In this document: positions 9,622 through 19,924 of the stretch, in pieces
Position numbering within the stretch: the first letter of the stretch is position 1
Layout: every line of letters begins with the position of its first letter
Assembly: GCA_001627865.1 (NCBI GenBank)
Contig: LUQO01000002.1
Span: 1-64,000 of the forward strand
Direction: 5' to 3'
DNA: 64,000 bases
From: SAR324 cluster bacterium REDSEA-S27_B3
Lineage (GTDB): Bacteria; SAR324; NAC60-12
Program-made: the position numbers and the translations under genes
The notes under the pieces: model-generated
Databases searched by the model: none
Told to the model about the DNA's origin: nothing
Seen by the model: only the letters and a program-made list of their open reading frames with translations

Positions 9622-10305
9622 TTATGCAAATACTTCTTCCATTCCTGCATTTTCAAGCAAATGCCGCAAAACCTGCTCTCTGCTCAAATTTCCAGTATCA
9701 ATGATTACCGCATCTTCAGCAGCACGTAATGGAGCTAAATCACGATTTTCATCCTGATGATCACGTTCATTTAGAGCAGACAATATCTCCTGAAAATCCG
9801 CTTCTACATTACGTTCCTGCAGCTGCAGGAACCTGCGTTCCGCACGTATTTCAGGCGATGCGTCCACGTAAAACTTATAATCCGCTTCTGGAAAAACAAC
9901 CGTTCCGATATCCCGTCCTTCTAAAACAGCGCCTTTATAAGTTCCGGATTCTCTTACTTCTTTCACCAATGCGCGCTGCTGTTTTTTCAGCACTACCCTG
10001 ATCGCAGGGAAAAGACTGATCCTGGAAGCCAGTGAAGAAATATACTCTGACCTGATTTCTTCCGTCACATCGATTTCATTACAAAATACTTTCCCATTGT
10101 CAAAAAATATCCTCGTCTGCTCACCAAGTTCACGCAGCAATTCGTCACTTTCCGGACAACCTTGTTGCCCCCAACGCCAGGCCAGACATCTGAACATTGC
10201 GCCGGTATCAACATATAAACAGCTGATTTTTTCTGCGAGTTGACGGGCAATTGTGCTTTTGCCTACTCCGGTTGGTCCATCGATAGCTATGATAATGAAG
10301 CTCAT
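9622..10305 (-). CDS. cmk: Cytidylate kinase
   Basis: Phosphorylates CMP and dCMP with ATP, feeding CTP and dCTP pools; cytoplasmic. The protein has 227 residues, the usual bacterial length. The P-loop GPTGVGKST spans residues 10-18, followed by the CMP-binding LYVDTGAMFR segment, and later the EGRDIGTVVFP motif and the DASPEIRAERR lid region typical of the family. The TPR gene ends 53 nt upstream, and that gap carries a parS site. It belongs to the minus-strand run ending in glmS and the mutase. The ATG start fits the family N-terminus. Confidence 0.95.
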   Translation of the reverse strand: MSFIIIAIDGPTGVGKSTIARQLAEKISCLYVDTGAMFRCLAWRWGQQGCPESDELLRELGEQTRIFFDNGKVFCNEIDVTEEIRSEYISSLASRISLFPAIRVVLKKQQRALVKEVRESGTYKGAVLEGRDIGTVVFPEADYKFYVDASPEIRAERRFLQLQERNVEADFQEILSALNERDHQDENRDLAPLRAAEDAVIIDTGNLSREQVLRHLLENAGMEEVFA

Positions 10306-10313
10306 ATCATGAT

Positions 10314-10329
10314 TGTTTCACGTGAAACA
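10314..10329. other. parS centromere site (ParB-binding palindrome)
   Basis: The 16-bp perfect palindrome TGTTTCACGTGAAACA is identical to the well-known bacterial parS consensus bound by ParB/Spo0J. It lies in the intergenic gap between the TPR gene and cmk, about 35 kb from the putative origin; parS sites typically cluster near oriC. I found no other exact copy in this window. parA and parB are not in the window. Confidence 0.9.
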
Positions 10330-10358
10330 TTTTTTCAGGCATACTATTTCCCATATTT

Positions 10359-13049
10359 TCAGTTCAGATTGCCAAGCAGTGTTTCAATTTCTTTTCTCCG
10401 TTCCTTCTTAGTAAAGTTCTTTAACATTTTACGATAAATTGCTTTTGCTTCTTTTTTTCGCTTTGACTGAACATAACTTGAAGCAATTCTTAAATTTAGG
10501 TCATACAATTGCTGTTCTGACAAGCTTCTGTCAAGGTATAGAACCTTAAGACTGGCTGCTAAAGCCTTACCATGTTTTCCAAGCTGATACAGCGCAATCC
10601 CCTTTACTCTCAGGATGCGCAGCTGCCATTTTTTACGTCCGTCTTCCACAGTTTCCATCGCCTTTAGGGCATGATTTAGCCAAAGCACCGCCTTCTCATA
10701 TTCAGCTAATTCGTTATAGAGTTCCCCTATGATAATAATCTGTTCGACTCGCTGATCGGGAGCCAGTTCCACCTTACGTACAGATTTTTCGTAATTGACA
10801 ACAAGCTGCTTCAAATAAGGTTTAGCCTTTTCTTTTTGATTTCTCTGAAGAAAATAATCACTGAGTAAATGCAGTATTTCGTAGCTGTAAACATCATCTT
10901 TGAATTCAGCCAAAAAAATGTCGGCGCCTTGCTCCAGTTCGTCAATTTTTTCCAGTTCAAAGTGAGTTTTCAGAATGCGGTAATTGATAAAGCGAGTGGT
11001 ATTTTTTGGAGGGTTTACCAAGGCAAACTTATAAACCGTGTATGCCTGCTCATAATGTTTCATTTCATAAAGAGCATTTGCCCTATGTAAGAACAGAAAC
11101 CCCTGGTCTTTACTGATAGATAGACCCAATCCCCGATTTGTCACACTCAAAATACGTATGGGGTCATTTATGTGTTTCAGCACTTCAATTCGCAGCTTAA
11201 TCAGAGAAAAATCTGAATGACCCTCAATTGATCTTTTTAGAACCTCATCAGCCTGCTCATACCTTTGCATAGCCATAAGAATTCGTACTCTTAAATGTAT
11301 TGCTCTTACAGGTTTTTTTATCGGATCAAAAGCGCTTTGAAGCTCATTCAAAATTTCCAGGGCAGGATTGTATTGCCTTTGCTCAAAAGAGGCATGGGAC
11401 TGCAAATAAAGACTTTCCTGTAAAAAAGGCGAATCCGGATATTGCTTTTTCAGTTTTGCAAGAGACAAGGAAACGGCTGCCCATTTCTGTTGATCGTGAT
11501 TTACTTTTGCCAGCAGGAACAGACGGTCATCATCCCTGTCGCCATTTCTGTCAACCTGGCGCATTGCCATGATAGTCTGCATAGAATTCTTTTCTATTTC
11601 GTACTGCAAAACTCCATACCAAAAATAATATTCTGAAAGTCGTACAGAATCAGAATAACTTTCCAGCAACTGCTTAATCAGCATGAAAGCCCTTTGAAAA
11701 TTTAAAGAAATCAGTTCGACTACTGTACTAAGATAAAGACTTTCTTCATTGACAATAGTTGATTGTGCATCATCTTCCTCAAGTGAATGTTTGTAGGAGG
11801 AAGCAAGAAATCGTTTAGATTTTTCTATTTGACCTATGCGCAAATAGATGTAGGCATAAATCAATTCAACTTCATCCTGCCAAGAACGCCAAAAAGAATT
11901 GAATCTCTTCAGTTCTGGCTCCAGTTTGATTAAAAACTCAAATTCCTCAACTTTAACAGCACGGTGAATCAATGCGCGAAGGGCTTGTTCGCGGAGTATA
12001 GGATCCTCTATTTTCAACCAGTCTTCCCATGCCTGCTCAATTTGCTTTGTATGCAGATTAAGTTTTAAATATGCTTTCGCAAGTTTGTCAGTACTTTGTA
12101 CTCCCAGCTTTTCCAGGGAACGCATTATTTTTTTTGCTTCATTCCATCGCTTCAGGTTCAATTGAGCATCTAAACCCAGCCACAGAAAATGCTCCATTTG
12201 GGAATCATTGTAAAAATCCGGCTTCTTTGCATAAGCCGCAACTAAACCTGTCAATTCTTTCCAGTTTTTTTGTGCATAATAAAACTCGGCCAAAAGTACT
12301 ATATGCTCAAAATCATTAGGGAAATCCTTGATCAGTTTCTTAAGCACACCTCGAATTTCTGCTTTATTATTTAATTTCACATTTGTCAGGTATTTCAAAT
12401 AGAGAAGCTTGCTGCGAATTTTTCCACTATCAATTTCCTGCTCATATTTCTCAATATTAGCAGTCACGTCATTATATTTTTTTTGCTTAAATGCCAGCCA
12501 GACCAGGGTATATCTGCTGAAATTCCTGAAATCAATGTAGCTTTCAGGGTTTGGAACACGTTTTAGTGAATTCAGAAAAAGAACAAGTGCTTCTGCAGAT
12601 TGAGCATATTTTTTACGCTGTGCTAATATCTGCCCCTGCCAAAACCTTGATGGAATGAACCATTTTGTGTCCGGATACTCATCAATGACTGTTTGAAACC
12701 TCATATACGCCAGACTCAAGTTTCCGCGAAATAATTGTACTATGCCTTCCTTGTAATATTTTCCTGACCTGTCAAGCCAACCTGGATCATCCGGAATAAA
12801 ACGTGAACTATGCCAGTCAGGCAGTTCAGGTACAGGTGCTTGAGTTACTGAAACGAGTGAAAATATGGGAAGATCTGGCAAACGAAGAGCAGGAACAGGA
12901 AGAGGAAATGAACCTGATCGAGAGTTTACTAAGTTTAAATTATTGTGCTTTTCAGCTAAAACAATTGCTGGAAAACAAATTGTAGCAGCAGTTACTATCA
13001 AGAGAATAAAAAATGATTTATATCTCCTTTCATGAAAATATGATTTCAC
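10359..13049 (-). CDS. Exported tetratricopeptide-repeat protein
   Basis: Large (896 residues) secreted or periplasmic TPR protein. The N-terminus has a basic segment, a hydrophobic helix (about 13-31) and an A-L-A-type cleavage region (VLAEKHN), so export is likely. From about residue 85 to the end it is almost continuous helical TPR-like repeats, for example GNLSLAYMRFQTVIDEYPDTKW and QYNPALEILNELQS. The Tyr-Pro-Asp pattern is typical of TolA-system and BamD-like repeat proteins. I recognise no enzyme domain. It probably acts as an envelope scaffold. It starts 12 nt after selU and is likely co-transcribed with recA-selU. Confidence 0.85.
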   Translation of the reverse strand: MKSYFHERRYKSFFILLIVTAATICFPAIVLAEKHNNLNLVNSRSGSFPLPVPALRLPDLPIFSLVSVTQAPVPELPDWHSSRFIPDDPGWLDRSGKYYKEGIVQLFRGNLSLAYMRFQTVIDEYPDTKWFIPSRFWQGQILAQRKKYAQSAEALVLFLNSLKRVPNPESYIDFRNFSRYTLVWLAFKQKKYNDVTANIEKYEQEIDSGKIRSKLLYLKYLTNVKLNNKAEIRGVLKKLIKDFPNDFEHIVLLAEFYYAQKNWKELTGLVAAYAKKPDFYNDSQMEHFLWLGLDAQLNLKRWNEAKKIMRSLEKLGVQSTDKLAKAYLKLNLHTKQIEQAWEDWLKIEDPILREQALRALIHRAVKVEEFEFLIKLEPELKRFNSFWRSWQDEVELIYAYIYLRIGQIEKSKRFLASSYKHSLEEDDAQSTIVNEESLYLSTVVELISLNFQRAFMLIKQLLESYSDSVRLSEYYFWYGVLQYEIEKNSMQTIMAMRQVDRNGDRDDDRLFLLAKVNHDQQKWAAVSLSLAKLKKQYPDSPFLQESLYLQSHASFEQRQYNPALEILNELQSAFDPIKKPVRAIHLRVRILMAMQRYEQADEVLKRSIEGHSDFSLIKLRIEVLKHINDPIRILSVTNRGLGLSISKDQGFLFLHRANALYEMKHYEQAYTVYKFALVNPPKNTTRFINYRILKTHFELEKIDELEQGADIFLAEFKDDVYSYEILHLLSDYFLQRNQKEKAKPYLKQLVVNYEKSVRKVELAPDQRVEQIIIIGELYNELAEYEKAVLWLNHALKAMETVEDGRKKWQLRILRVKGIALYQLGKHGKALAASLKVLYLDRSLSEQQLYDLNLRIASSYVQSKRKKEAKAIYRKMLKNFTKKERRKEIETLLGNLN

Positions 13050-13060
13050 AATACTAATTG

Positions 13061-14188
13061 CTAATTTAAAGTTTTATTGTATGTTGCCGGGAGGATACTA
13101 TCTCTGCTGTTAATAATACTGTTCCGAAAACGTACAAGCTCCTCAGCAGCCATATTCAGGTCTTCAGCAGAAAGTTTCATTACATATTTGTATGAGCGCA
13201 TTGCATGCTGGTAGCGAGGGTCATAATAATCCACCAGCAATAAATGAACTATTTTCTCAATTTCACCTTGTCTGAGCCACAGACGCATTTGCTCCGTTTT
13301 TACTTTTCCCATTGACATTTGCAATGATTTCAAAATTGAATCAGTTTCCAGGAAAGTCTGCTCATCACATACCGAATATTCCTCAACAATACGACGGATC
13401 CGTGTTTCCATTGAAGCATGCAGATACACAAGCGTCCCGTTTTTCATTGCGTCTGCCAGAGCCTGAGGAATAAAAACTTTTCCCACCTTCCTGCTTTCTC
13501 CTTCAATAAAAACCGGTTGACTATTTGGAAGCTCCAGCAATTTTTGGGCAAGTAATGCTTCAAAATTTTTTTGAGTCTGTGGAGTTTTATTGATGGCCCC
13601 AAACAAAGAACTCCGATGTCCGGCAAATTCTTCGAGGTCCAGGTGATCCGGAAGATACTTCAACAATAAAGTCTTACCAACACCTGTCCGCCCGTGCAAT
13701 ACAATCAGGGGAGGTACAGGATTGTCCAACTGCTGAAGCACATAACTGCGATACCGTTTATAACCTCCCTGCAGCTGTGCAGCATGAAAACCGTGATGCT
13801 GAAGCAGCCTGACAACAGATGCTGATCTCATGCCTCCGCGGGCACAATATACAACAAGCTGCCTTGATTTTAAATCTGAAATAGAAGATAAAAATTCCTG
13901 AACCCTTGGCTCAAAAAATCCAAGTCCTTTTGCTACAGCAGCACTTCTGCCAATCTTTCGATAGATTGTTCCAATTTCTGCCCGTTCCATATTATCGAAC
14001 AAAGGATAATTTTGCGCATCCGGAATACTGCCTTGTTTGAATTCATCAGCTGTACGAACATCAATAAGCGTGTTTTTTTCAGACAGCGCTTCTTCCACAG
14101 AAACTTCATAAAGCAAACCGGCTAAAAAAGACTCAATCTTCCCTGAATGCAGCTTTGAATATTCAGGCAGAAAGTTTAACTTATTCAT
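13061..14188 (-). CDS. selU: tRNA 2-selenouridine synthase (MnmH)
   Basis: Replaces sulfur by selenium in 2-thiouridine at tRNA wobble position 34, using selenophosphate, through a geranylated intermediate. An N-terminal rhodanese domain (about 25-150) carries the active-site [11 protein letters not shown] with Cys115. A P-loop domain follows with GRTGVGKT at 166-173. Length 375 fits the family (about 360-370). Its ATG overlaps the recA stop codon in the ATGA arrangement (4 bp), so translation is coupled to recA. The enzyme implies a selenophosphate supply (SelD), which is not in this window. I saw no in-frame UGA selenoprotein here. Confidence 0.94.
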   Translation of the reverse strand: MNKLNFLPEYSKLHSGKIESFLAGLLYEVSVEEALSEKNTLIDVRTADEFKQGSIPDAQNYPLFDNMERAEIGTIYRKIGRSAAVAKGLGFFEPRVQEFLSSISDLKSRQLVVYCARGGMRSASVVRLLQHHGFHAAQLQGGYKRYRSYVLQQLDNPVPPLIVLHGRTGVGKTLLLKYLPDHLDLEEFAGHRSSLFGAINKTPQTQKNFEALLAQKLLELPNSQPVFIEGESRKVGKVFIPQALADAMKNGTLVYLHASMETRIRRIVEEYSVCDEQTFLETDSILKSLQMSMGKVKTEQMRLWLRQGEIEKIVHLLLVDYYDPRYQHAMRSYKYVMKLSAEDLNMAAEELVRFRNSIINSRDSILPATYNKTLN

Positions 14189-15222
14189 TCAACAACAGGT
14201 GTTTCACTTGTTTCATCACTTGATTCCTGTGAATCAAGTTTATGAATTTTACGGATTTTAAGATTGATAGCATCCGCAATTGCGGGATTTTCCTCCAGAA
14301 ACTTGATGGAGTTATCACGTCCCTGGCCAAGGCGTTCATTTTCGTATGAAAACCATGTCCCGCTTTTTTGCACAATATCTTCATTTATCGCCAAATCAAT
14401 TAAAACTCCCATCTTTGATATTCCAACCCCATAAATCAAATCTACCTCAGCCATGCGAAATGGTGGTGCCAACTTATTTTTTGCAACCTTAATTTTCATC
14501 CGGTGACCTTTTACTTCATCTCCGCTTTTAATCTGACTGGCACGCCGTACATCAAGACGCACACTTGAATAAAATTTCAGCGCGTTGCCGCCTGTTGTTG
14601 TTTCCGGATTACCGAAGACAACTCCAATTTTCGAGCGCAACTGATTGATAAAAATGAAGATTGTGTTTGATTTTGAGGCAACACCTGACAATTTACGAAG
14701 GGCCTGTGACATCAAACGCGCGTGCAATCCCATATGAGAATCTCCCATATCTCCTTCAAGTTCATTTTTTGGCACAAGAGCAGCAACTGAATCAACAACA
14801 ACAATATCCACTTTTCCGACCCTTACAAGCTGCTCTGCTATTTCCAGACCCTGTTCACCGTAATCCGGTTGGGCCAGTAAAAGATCTTCCACCTGGACAC
14901 CCAATGTTTTTGCGTTATTTCGATCAAACGCGTGTTCCGCGTCTACAAAAGCGGCTACTCCTCCGACCTTTTGAACCTCAGCAATTGCGCACAGAGCTAA
15001 TGTAGTTTTTCCGGAAGCTTCAGGTCCATAAATTTCAATAATCCGTCCACGCGGCAAACCTCCTATGCCAAGAGCAATATCCAAGGCTAAATTTCCTGAA
15101 CTCACAGCAGGATAATTTCCCACTGTTGAGCCGTCCATTTTCATTATTGAACCTTTTCCAAACTGCCGTTCGATTTGCAGTATTGCTGCTTCCAGATCTT
15201 TCTGTCTTTCTTCTGTCACCAT
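14185..15222 (-). CDS. recA: Recombinase RecA
   Basis: DNA strand-exchange ATPase for homologous recombination and SOS induction. It is 345 residues, normal length. Walker [10 protein letters not shown] lies at 66-74, the Walker B region is [15 protein letters not shown], and the L2/DNA-binding segment [27 protein letters not shown] is intact (quoted here only as the landmark near 200). A strong AGGAGG ribosome binding site precedes the ATG by 6 nt. It is the first gene of the minus-strand run and is divergent from the UDP-glucuronate decarboxylase gene. I could not identify a clear LexA box in the 390-bp leader. Confidence 0.98.
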   Translation of the reverse strand: MVTEERQKDLEAAILQIERQFGKGSIMKMDGSTVGNYPAVSSGNLALDIALGIGGLPRGRIIEIYGPEASGKTTLALCAIAEVQKVGGVAAFVDAEHAFDRNNAKTLGVQVEDLLLAQPDYGEQGLEIAEQLVRVGKVDIVVVDSVAALVPKNELEGDMGDSHMGLHARLMSQALRKLSGVASKSNTIFIFINQLRSKIGVVFGNPETTTGGNALKFYSSVRLDVRRASQIKSGDEVKGHRMKIKVAKNKLAPPFRMAEVDLIYGVGISKMGVLIDLAINEDIVQKSGTWFSYENERLGQGRDNSIKFLEENPAIADAINLKIRKIHKLDSQESSDETSETPVVE

Positions 15223-15612
15223 AATTCCTCCTTGAAGCTTTTATTGTTTTCTTCTATTTCCACCAATTTTCATAATCAGGATTTACGTGTTCATTCCAGT
15301 GTTTTCCTTTGTTATAGCATGTCAGACAAGAGATGTTTTTAAAGAACTCAGAATTTCAGGATTAGATTTACCCGACCACGCAAATATTGATTATCAAAAT
15401 CATAATCTGACTCCGTTATAGTCGCAATGTTATATTCAATTTCTTCGCTAAAATTTAACATTAATGCTGCCATGGATATGAATTACCAACGAAATATAAT
15501 ACAGTTGATTTCATGCATAAATGCCCATTATAAACAGCAGACAACTTGTACCTTGGAGCCATATTGTCTATAATGCCTGCTACTCTTTTCACTAATAAAC
15601 AGATATCTTCAA
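15223..15612. other. 390-bp divergent intergenic region recA / uxs-like gene
   Basis: AT-rich gap that must hold the promoters of recA (leftwards) and the decarboxylase gene (rightwards). The only feature I can assert is the recA ribosome binding site AGGAGG just before 15222. No convincing LexA operator, hairpin or small ORF was seen. Confidence 0.6.
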
Positions 15613-16551
15613 ATGGAAAAAGTTCTTATTACAGGCGGTGCAGGTTTTGTCGGTTCTTTTCTTTGCGACAGACTAATTGCTGAAGGACATGAGGTTATTG
15701 CAATTGATAATTTTTTTACCGGTAAAAAAGCAAATTTGCTTCAACTGCAGGATAACTCAAATTTTGAATTGATCCGGCATGATATTGTGCAGCCCATTCT
15801 CTTAGAAGTAGACTGGATATTTAATCTGGCCTGTCCGGCTTCTCCTGTTCATTATCAGTACAACCCCGTAAAAACTGTGAAAACCAGTGTTATGGGCACA
15901 CTCAACATGCTGGGTTTGGCAAAGCGTGTTAAAGCCCGCATTTTACAGGCTTCAACTTCCGAAGTTTATGGTGATCCTCAAGTACATCCACAACCTGAAA
16001 GTTATGTAGGACATGTGAATCCAATCGGGCCGCGTAGTTGTTATGATGAAGGCAAGCGTGTGGCTGAAACATTAATGATGGATTATCACAGGCAAAGCGA
16101 TGTAGATGTAAAAATAGTGAGGATATTTAATACTTATGGGCCAAGAATGAATCCTGATGATGGAAGAGTAGTAAGCAACTTTATTGTCGCCGCACTCAAG
16201 GGTGAACCAATCATCATTCATGGAGACGGACAACAGAGCAGAAGCTTTTGCTATGTTACTGAATTGGTGGATGCGCTTTACCGCATGATGGAAACAGAAA
16301 ATTTTAAAGGACCGGTAAATACAGGTAATCCGGGAGAATTCACTATTATTGAGTTGGCAGAAAAAGTTTTGGAAATGACTAACTCTTCCTCAAAAATTGT
16401 GAAAGAGGACTCCAGGGAGGATGATCCGATGCAACGTAAACCGGACATTTCATTGGCTAAGGAAAAACTCGGCTGGGAACCTGAAATCACTCTGGAAGAG
16501 GGGCTCAGGCCAACGATCGACTATTTTGATCAATTACTGAAAAATAACTGA
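15613..16551 (+). CDS. UDP-glucuronate decarboxylase / NAD-dependent sugar epimerase
   Basis: Extended short-chain dehydrogenase of 312 residues, best matched to UDP-glucuronic acid decarboxylase, which makes UDP-xylose for surface polysaccharides. It shows the NAD motif GGAGFVG (8-14), the [15 protein letters not shown] segment characteristic of UXS, the catalytic Ser/Thr in [11 protein letters not shown] (about 113-122), and the Y144xxxK148 pair in [18 protein letters not shown] and [10 protein letters not shown] follow, as in UXS. It stands alone on the plus strand, divergent from recA. Other UDP-sugar epimerases are possible, but the CPASP motif favours UXS. Confidence 0.88.
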   Translation: MEKVLITGGAGFVGSFLCDRLIAEGHEVIAIDNFFTGKKANLLQLQDNSNFELIRHDIVQPILLEVDWIFNLACPASPVHYQYNPVKTVKTSVMGTLNMLGLAKRVKARILQASTSEVYGDPQVHPQPESYVGHVNPIGPRSCYDEGKRVAETLMMDYHRQSDVDVKIVRIFNTYGPRMNPDDGRVVSNFIVAALKGEPIIIHGDGQQSRSFCYVTELVDALYRMMETENFKGPVNTGNPGEFTIIELAEKVLEMTNSSSKIVKEDSREDDPMQRKPDISLAKEKLGWEPEITLEEGLRPTIDYFDQLLKNN

Positions 16552-16800
16552 GAAATGTAAATCAGCTTCGGCAAAACCCATAGTTACACTATACATCGGA
16601 AATGAACTTGTGAACGAGAATGAATACATTCATTTGAATTGATAAAAGCGCTAAAAAAACAATTACATTATGTGTAGCAAAATATCATCAATTGCTTGCC
16701 GAACAACTTTTCTATGCAAACATTGCCAAGCCTGATAATGTGAACCAAATTTTTGTTTGAAAATGCTTGCAAACATTTTCATAAAATCTATTAAACCTTC

Positions 16801-18195
16801 ATGTCCCCCCTCCCAGTTTCTTCAGAACTAAAAAAAATTGTAAAAGCAATTTCCAGCTCAAATGGTCGCTGCATACTTGTCGGCGGTGCCGTGCGTGACC
16901 ATTGTATGGGCCAGAGTATCTCTAAAGATATGGATGTGGAAGTATTTGGACTTAACCTAGAAAAATTGGAATCTGTGCTGCAAAAATTCGGCAACATACA
17001 TGCTGTAGGAAAATCCTTTGGAGTACTGAAATTGAAAACATCAACCGCGGAATATGATTTCAGCCTGCCCAGAAAAGAACGAAAGACAGGTAAAGGTCAC
17101 CGCGGCTTCAAGATCACTGCTGACCCCACTATGAGTTATAAGGATGCCGCCTCTCGTCGTGACTTTACTGTGAACAGTATCGGTTATGATCTGTTAGAAA
17201 ACACTTTGCTGGATCCATTTGATGGTATTGGTGATTTAAAACGCAAAAAATTAAAACATGTGGGACCAGCTTTTGCTGAAGATCCATTGCGGGTTTATAG
17301 AGCAATGCAGTTTTCTGCACGTCTTGAATTTAAAATTACTGCGGACACGGCCCGACTTTGCAGACAACTAGATCTTTCTGAGCTGCCAAGGGAGCGGATC
17401 TTTGAAGAGTTTCGAAAGCTGATGATTAAAGCTAAAAAGCCTTCCATTGGTTTAGAGGCTGCAAAAAAAATTGGGATATTAGCATATTTCCCCGAGCTGA
17501 AAGCGCTTTATGGAGTTCCCCAGGATCCTGAATGGCATCCGGAAGGAGATGTCTGGACACACACACTGATGGTAGTGGATGAAGCGGCAGGGTTAAAAAC
17601 AGGTATCGAAAAAAAGGATTTAGTGTTGATGTTTGGTGCTTTGTGCCACGATTTCGGAAAACCGCTTACAACAACTTTTTTGCGCGGACGCTGGCGCAGT
17701 CCTTCTCATGACGTGGACGGGATTGCTCCTGCGATACAGTTTCTGAAACGCCTGACTGATGATCGTGAACTGATTGAGCAAGTAACTACTATGGTTAAAG
17801 AACACCTCCGGCCAATACAACTTTTTAAAGAGCGTGACAGGATTTCTTCCGGAACAATCAGGAGGCTTGCTTTACGTGTCCGGATACCTGACCTGGTTTT
17901 ACTGGCTAAAGCGGATTATTTTGGGCGGACTTTAACAAAAAAAGAAAGAGCATGTTTTGAAGCAGGTAATTGGCTGCTGGCTGAAGCAGAAAGGATGGAC
18001 GTGCGGGATGAAGCACCACGTCCTTTACTGATGGGGAAACACTTATTAAAACTGGGGATGTCTCCCGGACCAGAAATGGGAAAGATTTTGAAGCTCGCTT
18101 TTGAAAAGCAGTTAAACGGTGACCTGCAAACAAATGATGAAGCTATTTCCTGGGCAAAATCTAATTACCCTGATTTGTCCGTTCTTACACAGTGA
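16801..18195 (+). CDS. cca: tRNA nucleotidyltransferase with HD domain
   Basis: Adds or repairs the 3' CCA end of tRNA (class II nucleotidyltransferase fold), possibly with phosphohydrolase activity. The N-terminal domain has VGGAVRD and the metal-binding DMD (D43, D45), then RRDFTVNSIGYD and the DPLRVYRAMQFSARL segment. A C-terminal HD domain has CHDFGKP (His283-Asp284). It is 464 residues long. It begins a plus-strand run cca-smpB-dprA, all nucleic-acid housekeeping. A poly(A) polymerase paralogue cannot be excluded from motifs alone, but the layout is typical of HD-containing Cca. Confidence 0.88.
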   Translation: MSPLPVSSELKKIVKAISSSNGRCILVGGAVRDHCMGQSISKDMDVEVFGLNLEKLESVLQKFGNIHAVGKSFGVLKLKTSTAEYDFSLPRKERKTGKGHRGFKITADPTMSYKDAASRRDFTVNSIGYDLLENTLLDPFDGIGDLKRKKLKHVGPAFAEDPLRVYRAMQFSARLEFKITADTARLCRQLDLSELPRERIFEEFRKLMIKAKKPSIGLEAAKKIGILAYFPELKALYGVPQDPEWHPEGDVWTHTLMVVDEAAGLKTGIEKKDLVLMFGALCHDFGKPLTTTFLRGRWRSPSHDVDGIAPAIQFLKRLTDDRELIEQVTTMVKEHLRPIQLFKERDRISSGTIRRLALRVRIPDLVLLAKADYFGRTLTKKERACFEAGNWLLAEAERMDVRDEAPRPLLMGKHLLKLGMSPGPEMGKILKLAFEKQLNGDLQTNDEAISWAKSNYPDLSVLTQ

Positions 18196-18254
18196 CTCCT
18201 GAAAAATTCTTCACTGTTACAGCTGTTTGTTATTTCTACCAATAATTGATTGAG

Positions 18255-18710
18255 ATGAAATTCAAAACTCTTGCAAAAAATCGAAAAGCAAGATTCGAGT
18301 ATGAGATACAAAAAACAATCGAGGCAGGCATTGCTTTAAAAGGTACAGAAGTCAAGAGCATCCGAGCAGGACAAATAAATCTGGCGGAAAGTTACTGCAG
18401 GGTAGATGAAAGACTGCAGGTTTATTTGCTGAACGCGCATATTTCACAATATGGTTTTGGCAACAGAAATAATCATGAACCGCTCCGCCCAAGAAGATTG
18501 TTGCTGCACCGCTCTGAAATACGCCGCCTTTATGGTCAATTGAAAGAACAGGGACTGACTTTGATTCCACTGAAAGTATATCTCAAAGACGGACTAATTA
18601 AATTGGAACTGGCAGTTGGAAGAGGTAAAAAATTACATGATAAACGTCAAACAATGAAGAAACGTGAAGCTCAGAGAGATGTGGAACGGGTACTGAGCGA
18701 TCGTTCATAA
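18255..18710 (+). CDS. smpB: SsrA-binding protein SmpB
   Basis: Binds tmRNA and delivers it to stalled ribosomes for trans-translation. It is 152 residues from the ATG at 18255; an in-frame TTG three codons upstream at 18246 is less likely because the family begins near KxxAKNRKARFEYEI. Signature segments are GIALKGTEVKSIRAGQINL and the basic tail with GRGKKLHDKRQTMKKRE. It lies 59 nt after cca and 12 nt before dprA, suggesting co-transcription. tmRNA itself was not seen in the window. Confidence 0.96.
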   Translation: MKFKTLAKNRKARFEYEIQKTIEAGIALKGTEVKSIRAGQINLAESYCRVDERLQVYLLNAHISQYGFGNRNNHEPLRPRRLLLHRSEIRRLYGQLKEQGLTLIPLKVYLKDGLIKLELAVGRGKKLHDKRQTMKKREAQRDVERVLSDRS

Positions 18711-18722
18711 TCCGGACATGTG

Positions 18723-19907
18723 ATGACGAAAAATACTTTGAAGCCCGAAGATTCGGAGCAGGTATGGTCCTGGCTGGCACTGAGCTTGATTTCCGGAATT
18801 GGTTACAAGAAGATTCGGGAATTAATTGAGCAGCTGGGCAGCGTTGAAGAACTGCTGAAAACCAAAGCTGAAATCCTGACAGAACAATTCCAAATCACTT
18901 CAAAATTAGCAGGACTAATCACAAATGCTACACAATCACATAGTTTTAAGATTGAAAAGCGGATCATTGCTGAAACACCGGGGATACGACTTTTTTGCCC
19001 TGTTTCAAAAGGATATCCTCTGCGATTACAGCACATTTCAACTCCGCCGACTGTTTTATACTGGAAGGGTACATTACAGGATGCTGAAAGTCCATGTCTG
19101 GCTTTTGTCGGTTCCAGAGGCTGTACAGCATACGGGAAACAGCAAACACGCCGGCTGATTAAAGAGCTGTCGCTGCATGTTCCGGATATAATCATTGTCA
19201 GCGGACTTGCAAAAGGCATCGACACTGTAGCACACGAAACTGCATTGGAATGCGGGTTAAGAACCATTGCTGTACTTGCAGGAGGACTAAAGCATATTTA
19301 TCCTCCGGAAAATAAAAAACTTGCTGAAGAAATTACAAAAAATGGTGCCTTGGTTTCCGAATTCCCTCTTGGTGTAAAACCACTTGCCCGGAATTTCCCA
19401 ATACGAAACCGTGTAATAAGCGGCCTGTCCATGGGAATTGTTGTGACTGAAGCACGAAAAAACAGCGGGGCAAAAATCACCGCCGCGTTTGCATTGGAAC
19501 AAAACCGGGAAGTATTTGCAGTTCCCGGAAGAGTTGACTCCGCGGCAAGTACAGGCACAAACAGTTTGATCGCCCGTCAGCATGCCAAGCTTGTTTGCAA
19601 TGCAGAAGACATTTTAGAAGAATTATCACTTATATCTGTGACCGCAAATCAACAACAGTTAAAGTTTGAAAGAAATGATTCCGGAGCAAAAAAAATTAAT
19701 CCGGATGATTTGGGTGAAATGCAAAGCAGGATACTTAAAGCTTTAAATGATGGTGTAGAGGAAATAGACGCAATTCACGCAAAAACAGAACTTGAAATGA
19801 ATATCTTGCTGGCTACCTTGCTAGAATTAGAATTAACTGGTACGGTGGAAAATATCGGAGGACAAATCTACCGTCTAGCTGTAGAGCTGGACATTCCTGC
19901 TTATTGA
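18723..19907 (+). CDS. dprA: DNA-processing protein DprA
   Basis: Binds incoming single-stranded DNA and loads RecA during natural transformation; cytoplasmic. It has about 394 residues. An N-terminal helix-hairpin region (LISGIGYKKIRELIEQLGS) is followed by the Rossmann core with AFVGSRGCTAYGKQ, IVSGLAKGIDTVAHETAL, NFPIRNRVISGLS and AVPGRVDSAASTGTN, all diagnostic. The C-terminal 65 residues form the winged-helix-like domain. Start choice: GTG at 18720 or ATG at 18723; I chose ATG. It sits in the smpB-dprA run. Confidence 0.96.
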   Translation: MTKNTLKPEDSEQVWSWLALSLISGIGYKKIRELIEQLGSVEELLKTKAEILTEQFQITSKLAGLITNATQSHSFKIEKRIIAETPGIRLFCPVSKGYPLRLQHISTPPTVLYWKGTLQDAESPCLAFVGSRGCTAYGKQQTRRLIKELSLHVPDIIIVSGLAKGIDTVAHETALECGLRTIAVLAGGLKHIYPPENKKLAEEITKNGALVSEFPLGVKPLARNFPIRNRVISGLSMGIVVTEARKNSGAKITAAFALEQNREVFAVPGRVDSAASTGTNSLIARQHAKLVCNAEDILEELSLISVTANQQQLKFERNDSGAKKINPDDLGEMQSRILKALNDGVEEIDAIHAKTELEMNILLATLLELELTGTVENIGGQIYRLAVELDIPAY

Positions 19908-19924
19908 ATTTAAAAAAGAACAAA

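Noticed and set aside
15223-15612. LexA operator before recA
   Set aside because: I saw no convincing inverted box of any known LexA type.
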